A model generated the notes under the pieces. The model searched no databases and was not told the DNA's origin. It was given only the letters and a program-made list of their open reading frames with translations. Positions 14,372 through 24,163 of a stretch of DNA of 64,000 bases are shown here, piece by piece. The position numbers and the translations under genes are program-made. Positions within the stretch are counted from its first letter, which is position 1. Every line of letters begins with the position of its first letter. This DNA is from Tigriopus japonicus (taxonomy: Eukaryota; Arthropoda; Copepoda; Harpacticoida; Harpacticidae): NCBI GenBank assembly GCA_010645155.1, contig CM021314.1:5260899-5324898 (forward strand), read 5' to 3'.

Positions 14372-15888
14372 TAAGTTTGGGAAAAATATCTCTAGAAAGT
14401 TGATTAGATAGAACAGACTAAAAATGCCCAAAGCCACCAATGTTCTTTTTGATATAGCTCAGGCATCCTGACACCAATTGTTTTTTTAACAACAAACATT
14501 ACGCACAATTTTAGAATTTATCTCGTATTTTTTCTTTTTGTTTTCGGAGACGGAGACTCGCAAACCGACTTATTCCTTCAAGATAAAATTAATGAAGCTC
14601 GAGCGTCGAGCACTAAATCGTCATATCCCTACACAAGAGTCTAATAAGGCGGCGAAGACACCGGCGTTTGCCTTTCCCTACCAATCACAACTTTTGCTTT
14701 GTAATGTTTAGTGATGCCACTTCGTGATCAATTTGTTTGCATCAGTGTTTGGCATGATTGACTATAGAATATTTCAAAGTGATTTCTTGACAAAAAGCCA
14801 CCTTTTTAATGCCCAATTTAGAGCCAGATCAGACCAATTTTGGGGTCAAAATTCAGATAATTACAAGAGTGACCACAAAACTATCTGAAAAAATGCAAAA
14901 AGACCCAAACTGTCTACTCACGATAATTGTCGGGAATGGGTCGTAAAAGCCTTGCTTGTTCAGAGGTAGCTTTGAGTTCAAGAAGTGTATCATGGGGCAA
15001 ATTGTGGAAACTTTTTAAACCATCTCTCAAAATAAGATATATTTAATAGTCAGATAACTAATATGACCTCAAGAACATGAAGCCATGTTTCAATGCAAGC
15101 ACTTAGCACATCGCTGTGACAATCGGAATGCTAATTGAAGGTAACATCATGCAATACCCATTACAGAAATTAGCAACAACCAGATCCCTGTACAATCAAA
15201 CATTTAAACCCTCAGAATAAGAAAAAAAAATATTTCTCGCATCAATTACAAAATTGGTTTCACTAATAGGTAGACACAGAAATATCGCACATTCGTTTTA
15301 TCATAAATGTGAAAATCATGCCTAGAATATCATTTTTCATTCAAAGATGAATCCAATTTTCACAACTGGTCACGTTTGGTCCATGGCACATTTGGTTTGG
15401 ATATTTCCTTTGTATGTATTCCCACTTCCCATTTTGGTCGATGAAGGCTGACTCGGCTATAATCCAGACCAGCCTGCTTTCAGTCGGTTTTCAGTGGGTC
15501 CGCAAACTCTATCAGACCAGAGAGGCGGCAAAGACGCTTGAGCGCCCGCGTTTGTTTCCCTCGACCTGGGCCAGTCAGCCTGGGCGTTGCGCCGATCCGC
15601 TCCTTCGTCCATCCCTCGTTTTATTTCCTTCCACCATACTTGCCGTATGGGGACTTTTAATGCCATTTTTTGACAAAACGGCAACTTTTTTTCCGTGTAT
15701 AGTTTTGCTTTCTAGAGAAGCAGTTTTTACAAAAGGGCAATTTTTTTGACAACTTTTTCAATTTAGAAATTTTTTTCCCTTTCATTCATCGATTGTGTAT
15801 GGGTACGCACTTCTCAACGTTACAGTAATCAAATCCATTGTTTTCATTTATATCTTTCGATCAATGGCAGTCCCTTAAGCATTTTTGA
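14372..15888. other. Intergenic, no gene recognised
   Basis: About 1.5 kb with no identifiable gene. Two short GC-richer islands (14640-14690 and 15505-15620) share the pattern GGCGGC(A/G)AAGAC followed by GCGTTTG and TTTCCCT, suggesting diverged copies of an unknown repeat. The 111-codon frame at 15414-15749 has no known domain. Confidence 0.45.
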
Positions 15889-15896
15889 CTGCGAGG

Positions 15897-17277
15897 TAGT
15901 GATGTGACTTGGGCAAGTAATGAGTCATCACAGACACCCAAGAACAAGTTGTTGACAAGCATTACTTGGGCAATACACCAATACACTTGGCAAGCTCAAG
16001 GAACATTGGAAGATGCAGTTGCCGGCAGTTGCTCTTTAAAGAGTTAAGATACTAGCACTGTGACTTAGAAGAAAAAATGTCAATTTGCATTTTCGATGAT
16101 CTTTTGACCTTAATAATTTAGCAATAAATAGTGGAAGTGATACAAGTCCTGATCAAAATATTTAGAGTCATATTGCTTAATGTTGAGTGGACGCCATCCA
16201 GCACTCCTTGCTCTATTTGATCTTGTCAATGGTGTCTGGATCTTGAAGCATTCCTCTTGAACAGAATATTTTTCAGGGGTTAACCCTTAATGTTGCGGAA
16301 TAAGGGTGAGTTAAACCGTCCTTAAAGACAAATATTTTATCATTTTTCTTCGAGGCGCAAAAAGGTTAGGCACACTAAAGTTGCTTTAAAACATTGATAA
16401 ACCCAAGCATTGAAACATCTGAGCATATGTACTCATAGACCTTGATGTACTGAAAAGAGCATGACAATGAATGAGCTCGCCCTTTTGTCGCAAAACAAAT
16501 ACCCGAAGAGGCTAACCCATTCAATATGTGTAGGATTTGCTGTGAGCTTTGAGAGAGCAAAAATTTTTACTTCGGGATAGTGATGTGACTTGGGCAAGTA
16601 ATGAGTCATCACAGACACCCAAGAACAAGTTGTTGACAAGCATTACTCGGGCAATACACTTGACAAGCTCAAGGAACATTGGAAGATGCAGTTGCCGGCA
16701 GTTGCTCTTTGAAAAGTTAAGATACTTGCAGTGTGACTTAGAAGAAAAAATGTCAAGTTGCATTTTCAATGATCATTTGACCTTAATAATTTAACAATAA
16801 ATAGTGGAAGTGATACAAAAAAAATTTCAATTTGGATAGCATTTGCAAAACCATGGTGTTTTTTTTGTTTCGGTTCTAGGCCACACATGAATGCACTTTT
16901 GAGGCTAATCAAGACCGAGATTTAGAAGTCACACTTCCAGAACAATCTCGTTTACTCAGAGTTGCCGGCATGAAAAAGTAAAATGCCAAATCTTTTTTTA
17001 GTATTCTCCAAATATTTTGCATTTCCTCAGGTGAGAGAATTGAAGTGTGTAATTTTCTTAAAAAATACATCCTTTCAAAGGTATGGGCCCTATTTAGCTG
17101 AATCAGCCTGGTTTAGTGAAATTCGGATGGCAAGTTTATTCTTTGTTCATAGCAAATTTGGCAAACCTGTTGGCTGGGAAAAGTACTTGTACAAACACCC
17201 AAGCTATGCCAAGCTTCAGCAAGCCCAAGCACTGTGCCAGTACAGTTTGTCCAATCTCTTGTTTGCCCCCATCACTA
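15897..17277 (+). mobile_element. Composite hAT-like element, copy 2
   Basis: The unit 15897-17277 begins TAGTGATG, ends CATCACTA and has perfect 8-bp direct repeats CTGCGAGG (15889-15896 and 17278-17285), the hAT signature. The left-end sequence occurs twice: 15897 to about 16150 and again from 16578 (both TAGTGATGTGACTTGGGCAA). About 430 bp of other DNA, including an FB1 fragment, lies between. From 16578 on it is co-linear with copy 1 (10508-11137, inverted). No transposase; non-autonomous. Confidence 0.85.
16400..16575. mobile_element. FB1 foldback fragment
   Basis: The inner half of the FB1 palindrome is recognisable: AATGAATGAGCTCGCCCTTT, then TAGGATTTGCTGTGAGCTTT and GAGAGAGCA. It is trapped between the two left ends of the composite hAT element. 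Ends and TSD are lost. Confidence 0.7.
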
Positions 17278-17356
17278 CTGCGAGGACACTCGGAAGTTAT
17301 GCCCAAAAGTTGCACAAAATTCTGTTTTGTTCTTCAACTTGCACACTTGGCGTTGG

Positions 17357-17805
17357 CAGAGTTGGGTCAATTACTTGAAAAATGTAGTTTACTACAATTG
17401 AAATTACTTCATAAAAAAATAAATAATTTACAATTACATTATTCGAAAATTTGATTGATTTTAATTACAAATTTCAATTACAAGACAATTACATGTCAAT
17501 CACAATTCTTCCGTCTCTTTCACCCTTTTGCCTTTTCAAAATGATGAAAAATAAACAGATCTGCCATTCTTAAGTAGCAATGCACCAACTGGAAACTTAT
17601 AATGCCTGAAAGGTTAATTTGAAAGATTGATTTACACAATCCAAAAAATTATGAACGGGCTTCAATGTCGTCATTTACATGGCCAAAAATACAATTAATT
17701 ACAAGTACAATTACTTGGCCCAAAAATGTAATTAATTACAATTACATGTGATTGTAATTAAAATTATGTAGTTGTAATTACAATTACAACTACTCCCCAT
17801 CCCTG
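17357..17805. mobile_element. AT-rich hAT MITE
   Basis: 449 bp flanked by perfect 8-bp direct repeats GGCGTTGG (17349-17356 and 17806-17813). The ends are CAGAGTTGGG and CCCCATCCCTG, a hAT-type CAG...CTG pair. The interior is dominated by GTAATTACAATTAC-like palindromes in both orientations, so a transcript could fold extensively. It is non-coding. Confidence 0.85.
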
Positions 17806-17813
17806 GGCGTTGG

Positions 17814-20107
17814 ACAAGGTGTAGCTGAACTTTATCTTTTAAGGTTGTGATTTTTGTTAATCATTCTTTCGACTTTGAACGTCAGTTAAAAACATAATTG
17901 ACCCACAAGCATTTGCTCAAAAGTGGCAACTCTTCGTGGGCAATGGCATTTTTATGGCAAACTTTTTCCAAAACAATCTGGCAAGCCTACCCAGCACGGC
18001 CACTGGGTTCATTCGTCTAATGGCCTCTCCTCTTTCCTTTTGGTTTTTTCTCAGCTCTGCTCAGCTCAGCTCGCTGGCTCGCTTGATCCTGAAGTGAATG
18101 AAGCATGCTGCTGCATTGCGTCTCTTCTCTCGTCTCGTTCTTCTATATCTTCTGCGGATTGCATGCATTGAGCGTCGGCGTTGCGGCCATACCACGCTAG
18201 TGTCTGACTGAATCGCCCTGTATTGACTAGTCGTCGCTCTGTTCTCGTTCGTGCTCGTGTGGTCGGCGTTGATCCACCCCTCTACTGCGATTGTTCTCAG
18301 CCCCCTCGACGAAAAAGACCCCCGGGGGCCGTCCATCTCTCACACCTCTCTCACTCTCCGGACTTGCCACGTGGCCGCTGTCTGTGCACCGCCCCTTGTC
18401 CCACCTCTCAGCCATGCCCCAGTGTCGGCCGCCACAGGATTCCTGATCTCCTAACGCTGAGTAAGTCAGTCAGTCCATCATCGTTTTGTTCGGACTCCTC
18501 CTCTTCTACATACGTACAAAAGCAGTAAAAAGCAGGCGAGCGACAGACACCTCGGACCCACTCGTTCACTCATGTTGTTGTTATCCGGCAAAGCCAAGAG
18601 GTTGATTGCATTAGTACTATTCCCAGGGGTCATCCTAGAATCTGCGGCTCGAACCGTGGCATTGTCTACTTACTCTCTTTGTTACCTTAAAATGCTGGAA
18701 AGCGTCAGCTTTTTTCCCTTCCCTTTTTATGCCAACGAGAGGGCTGAAGGATTGGTTTGGTTATGGAGGACTGAGGTCGAGTGTGCGTCCCTTTTTTCCC
18801 CCTTGCATCAAATGCACCGTGTTGCTCGCGTCCCAACAAATCGGGATCGGGGGGATGGCTAGTGGTGGGCCATACCTGGCCAAAAGCCACAAGTTGTCGT
18901 TTCTGGCATTAGGATTAGATTAAGGGAGGGACAGAGTCTGGTCTTTGTTTCAAAAATCCCCAGGGGGAATACGAGCTAGCTTTCTATTGATCGGTGAAGG
19001 CTCTGAATGACAAGGACTTTGGTTTCTTTCCCTCATCCTACCCCCAATTTGGAGACTGGAGAGCCGACCGACCATTCTGAGTCATGAGTTTTTACGACTC
19101 TTTTCGGCGAACCTGGGGAAGTTGAATTATTTGTCCTGCGGTGAGCTAATGAGCTTGGACGACTTAAACCAACAACCTGACTCAATAATGACTGGAAAGG
19201 GAAAGAAAGGCTCTCCATGTAAAAGACAGAGCCCTCAATGACTGTTTAGCGTAGAGGAAGGGGAAGTTTTAAACGGATGATAGGATCGAAGGATATAGGG
19301 ATGGTTTGATTGGCTCTGTTGGACCAACGTGAGCTTCGGGACGTGTCTGGTGGTTCATTGGGTCTCTATATCAGGCTGAAGTTAAATTTGGATGTGTTTT
19401 CTAGTAATTGAGCCTAATACAAACTATTGTTCCACATTTTTCTTATTTTCTCTTATTCCACTTCTAGCCTCCAATTGTACTACTACTACTACTACTTCTA
19501 CTACTACTACTCCCACTTCTCCTCCTCCTTTCACCAAGTCGAAAAGATATCTCAGTGAGGGCTTGTCCAACGACTGACTCGTGTATTCTACTACTACTAT
19601 TATTGTTGCTACTACTCCAACCACCATCACCAACACCACCACAATCATTCCTCTTCTACATAATTCAATTAAACAAAAACTACTCTGCCCTCTGAGGGGA
19701 TACACCACCATTGTTTCACCACCACCACAACCATTCCTTGTGTGTGTCCTCGCTCGATAACTATTCGTATTCCAACTAAGAATCTCCATTTGTGTGCATT
19801 TTTGAGTTCCTCTCTCGGGACTTGAGGAAATCGCCCAACACTTTATACTACAACTTCTGCTTCTGCTTCCATTATTACTACTACTACTCCAATTCTACTA
19901 CTACCACTCCGCTCTGCTTCATGTCATTGCTTGATTTGTCCTGATCATTTATCCTTCCATCCATTCATTCATTCACTCACTCACGTGCGTGTTTGGCTTT
20001 GAGGCGTTTTGAACCCAGGCTGAATCCTGCCACGCCTCATCCTCACACGCCCCTCCATCACCGCCAACGTCCCATTCTCTCCTCTTTATCTCAGTGTTCG
20101 GATTTTC
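17814..20107 (+). other. PTBP upstream / 5' UTR region
   Basis: From about 18000 the base composition becomes GC- and CT-rich with many CTCTC and TCTTC runs. This is consistent with the promoter and 5' exons of the PTBP gene, whose coding begins at 20108. The exact transcription start and any untranslated introns cannot be placed. Open frames here (for example 18572-18862, 19424-19789) look non-coding. Confidence 0.5.
19477..19920. repeat. ACT/CTA and CCA triplet microsatellites
   Basis: Interrupted runs of ACT/CTA (near 19477-19512, 19588-19617, 19876-19905) and CCA (near 19618-19735), inside the likely 5' untranslated region of PTBP. Confidence 0.85.
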
Positions 20108-22023
20108 ATGACTAAACGTAAGCCTTCGTTTTTATTTTGTTTTTCTCTTCGTTCGACAATTTCATTTGCGTGGCTGTTCTCTTTTTTCATGAAACTTTTC
20201 TTGAGCCAATTTCCATTGTATGATTTTTACATTTGCACCCTTCTGGAAAACAATCTAATTCGTTGCAACATGGCAAAAATTGACCAATCCCAAGTGATTT
20301 CTTAGGCCATATTTCCAATCCATCCATCACGTGTATGATTCTCATGGATGCTTGTTCTTTTCTCATTGCAGGGACCATGGATCCTCAGCAACCCAATGGG
20401 ACTGCAGACTACATGGTCCAGTCCCAAGGTTCGCCCCTGAATAGCGGGGATGGAGCCAACGGCATGATCAATAACAATGATGCAAAGAGAGCCAAATTGG
20501 ATAATATGAAACCGGGGAATCCCTCGCGGGTCATCCACATCAGAAACATACCTCCGGACGTGTCCGAGGCCGAGATCATTCACCTGGGCATCCCTTTCGG
20601 TCGCGTTACCAATGTCCTTGTGCTCAAAGGCAAGAACCAGGCCTTCCTCGAGATGGAGGACGAGACCTCGGCCTCGGCCATGGTCAACTATTTTACCAAT
20701 TGTGTGGCCCAACTCCGAGAGCGATCCGTATATGTGCAGTTCTCAAATCATAGAGAGCTCAAAACCGACCAAACCCACAGCAATGCCAGCGCTTCGGCTC
20801 AGGCAGCCCTTCAAGCCGCACAAGCTCTCTCGGGGCAAGAGACTAACAAACCCTCGGGTGGTCCCAACACGGTCCTCCGCGTCATCGTGGAGCACATGGT
20901 GTATCCGGTGACCCTGGACGTGATCTTCCAGATCTTCTCGCGCGTGGGCAAGGTCTTGAAGATCGTGACGTTCACCAAGAACGGTACCTTCCAGGCCTTG
21001 ATACAGTATCCCGATGTGATCATGGCCCAGGCGGCCAAGCTCTCTCTTGACGGCCAAAATATCTACAACGCTTGCTGCACGCTCCGCATCGAATACTCGA
21101 AGCTCTCTAACCTGAACGTCAAGTACAACAATGACAAGAGCAGAGACTACACCAATCCAGCCTTGCCTACCGGCGACCCCACCATGGACTCGGCCATGCA
21201 AATGAACGCCACCAGCAGCGCTCCGGGCGTGCTCGGATCGCCGTTCTCGGCCACCATGGGGCTCAGTAACCCGCTGACCGCGGCGGCGGCAGCCGGTGCC
21301 TACGGCTCTCCGGGCGCGCTCACCTCAGGCATCGCCGGTCTCACGGGCTTTCCTTTGGGTAGTGGGGGCGCGGGACCTCAGCCTTACGGCGGCCAGACGG
21401 GCATTCGCTTCCCGGGCTCTCAAAACGGCTCGGGCACGGTGTTGCTCGTCTCGAATCTGGACGAGACCCAGACCGAGTGCGACCACCTGTTCATCCTTTT
21501 CGGCGTCTACGGTGACGTTCATCGGGTGAAAATCCTGTTCAACAAGAAGGACACGGCCTTGGTTCAGATGGCCGAGGCTCAACAAGCCATTCTGGCCATG
21601 ACACACCTGGACAAGGTCAAGCTGTGGACCAAGCAGATCCGTGTGATGCCCAGTAAGCACACCAGTGTTCAACTGCCCAAGGAGGGTCAACCGGATGCGG
21701 GTTTGACCAAGGACTATGCCACGTCGAATCTGCACCGCTTCAAGAAGCCGGGCTCGAAGAATTACTCGAATATCTATCCTCCGTCCGCCACCCTCCATCT
21801 GTCCAACATCCCGTCCTCGGTGGAGGAGGAGGACCTCAAGAACGCTATCAAGAATATCGGCCTCAGTGTGCAAGCCTTCAAATTTTTCCCCAAGGACCGC
21901 AAAATGGCCTTGGTCCAATTGAACTCTGTGGAGGATGCCATCATTGCCTTGGTTAAGTTGCACAACTTCCAACTTAGCGAGACCAGCCACCTCCGTGTGT
22001 CCTTCTCGAAATCAACCATTTGA
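20108..22023 (+). CDS. PTBP1: Polypyrimidine tract-binding protein (PTBP1 / hephaestus)
   Basis: A 10-nt coding start exon (20108-20117, donor C|GTAAGC) joined in phase to 20372-22023 gives 553 residues beginning MTKRTMDPQQ. Human PTBP1 also has TKR near its N-terminus, which supports this start; the second ATG at 20377, in a good context, is the alternative. Four RRMs are visible: about 54-131 ([12 protein letters not shown]...NQAFLEM), 171-247 ([12 protein letters not shown]), 359-430 ([13 protein letters not shown]) and 475-551 ([12 protein letters not shown]), with an alanine/glycine linker between RRM2 and RRM3. A basic KRAKLDNMK near 42-50 may be a nuclear signal. Family role: binds CU-rich RNA to repress exons, and affects polyadenylation and translation. 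The main exon is one continuous 1.65-kb block, fewer introns than in vertebrates. CU-rich flanks suggest autoregulation. Confidence 0.95.
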
Positions 22024-23684
22024 TCTGAAGCTGTTTCAACCCAAGGTGACACAACACTCCCCACAGTGAATGATGATGCTTATGAAAATGATGCCTCCAA
22101 CCGATTGGTCGCCGACTTGGCCACGCCCAACAACGGTTCAACAACAAAAACTATTACAGGAACAGCAATTGAAACAACCAACCACAAAAACAAAGAAGAA
22201 GAAGATAAAAAGAGAAAGGCGCATACAAATCCGCACATTTTGCATAACAGCCAAGATGCCAACGTTATGTGTACTATTTGATTTCATAATCTCGAGAGTT
22301 ACAGAGAACGCTATTTTTCCACCGGAACACGTCCCACTAAAACAAAGCTACAAAGTTGAATCCAGTTTTTTTGCTACAATACCGCACACCTCTGTGGTCC
22401 CTACTAGACTCTGTTCTCTTCAAACTGTCGTATTTCTCTCTTTCTCTCACGTCAATCTCCAACTTGGTCCTCCTAGCTCTTCGCCACATTTCGTTTCTTG
22501 AGGCAAACAAGATCAATCTTCTCTATCTTATGATTATTCACATCCTTTCGTCTTAAAAGAAAAACAAATCCAATCACTCTTCAATCCATTCAAGTACCAC
22601 CACTGAACTGTTATTATATCCACTACTACTTTTGCTCTACTTCGCTAACAACCCATGTACTAAACCTACCTACATTTAATCGCCACTTTCATTAACACGC
22701 TCGTCAAAAAGGCCTGAATCGAGCTCTCTCTCTCTCATGAAAGTACTCTCTTGTACAGACTGGCCTTTTTTCTCTTTCTGTCTTGATTTTTCTCACCATG
22801 ATTTCTTCTCCGTCTTCATCCACTTTGCACCCACGGGTCAAGTGTGACATGGACATACATATATGGCACCCACATTTTTTCATCTTGTACATTTTGGTCT
22901 TGATCTTTGTCGTCGTTGTCGTCATCGTTTACTTTTTTCCCCCACCTCTTTCAACTCCGCTTCCCCCCCGCCCATTCCCTCGGAGGACAAGGAGTGTCCC
23001 GCCCACCTTGAACCTTTTCTCCCCCAACACCCAATATATTGGTTATTGTTGTGGGTTGGATGGCTCTTTCGCCTTTTTCACTTCTCTCGACATCTTTGGA
23101 AACCACGTACAACCTCGCCGCCAAACTAGCATTGAAGCATTGGGTCTGTGTTGGCTAACAATTGGCATTTCTGAATCAAACCTTGACTTTCATTCTAAAT
23201 CTTCATTGTGATGCCGAAAACAACCAAGTGGTGGTTACCTTTCCTCCTCCTCTTCCTCCCTCTCCTCCTCCTCCAACATGAATAACCTTCCCCACAAAAC
23301 AGAAAATGACTAGAATCGAAACCAAATCAAGAACAGTATCGAACCCCAGCTTTCTACCTTAATTTACAACAGGGACCCCCCAATAACTTTACCCTTCTCT
23401 CAATCACGAGTTGTGCTCGCTCGTTCGCCACAATTTTCGAGCACATGACAAGTGCAATTCCGAACACCTACCTTGATCGACTTGGGCTGGAAATTGCCGG
23501 TCTTCATGTGAAGAAAGTCCCTTTTTTCTAGCACAAGAGCCATCAATTCAGATTTATGGGCAGGCGAGCAAATGGTGCTGCTGAACCCGTTATTTTTGTT
23601 CAATCAAAGAAGGCTTGAAGACGTTTTGATATCGATTATATATGAACCCAAGACACACAGAGAAGAGGCATGCCAGATAATAAA
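22024..23684 (+). other. PTBP 3' untranslated region
   Basis: About 1.6 kb between the PTBP stop and a candidate polyadenylation signal. It is rich in CTCT and TTTCTC tracts (around 22380-22460, 22720-22800, 22930-23000, 23240-23275), the class of motif PTB itself binds. No conserved frame is present. Confidence 0.55.
23679..23684 (+). terminator. PTBP polyadenylation signal (candidate)
   Basis: AATAAA on the PTBP strand, about 280 bp before the opposing SPRING1 signal, so the two convergent transcripts probably do not overlap. Confidence 0.45.
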
Positions 23685-23963
23685 TATATATCTATCTATA
23701 TTCTTGTCCCATCCGCATATTTTCCCCCCATTCCCCCAATCGCCCCCACACCCCTTGCCCTATCATCTCCACAAATGTTTTGAAAGGTCCATCCATCCTT
23801 GTACATAGATAGAGTTGAAAGAAGTATCATGACCATTATTATTATTACAACTACTACTATTATTACTACTACTACTACTACCAATCTATGTTTTATACGT
23901 GCTCTAAAACCAAAAGCATATCGATAGATTAAAATACAAATTAAGAGTGAACATGACTAGAAG

Positions 23964-23969
23964 TTTATT
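23964..23969 (-). terminator. SPRING1 polyadenylation signal (candidate)
   Basis: TTTATT on the + strand, AATAAA on the gene strand, about 195 bp past the SPRING1 stop. Confidence 0.55.
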
Positions 23970-24163
23970 GAAGCACTTGTGTCAAAAGCGACAACAGTGA
24001 CGACAGATGATGATTATGCTTAAACCTAAAATGCATTCAACGTTATCACAATGCGAGTTTCTTTTGGGAGACAGGCTTCTTTCCCCACCAGGAGCATTAA
24101 CAGGCGAGTAGATCGAGGAGGCTTCGTTTTCGTCTCTTTCCCCATTACAGAGGAATGTAAACA

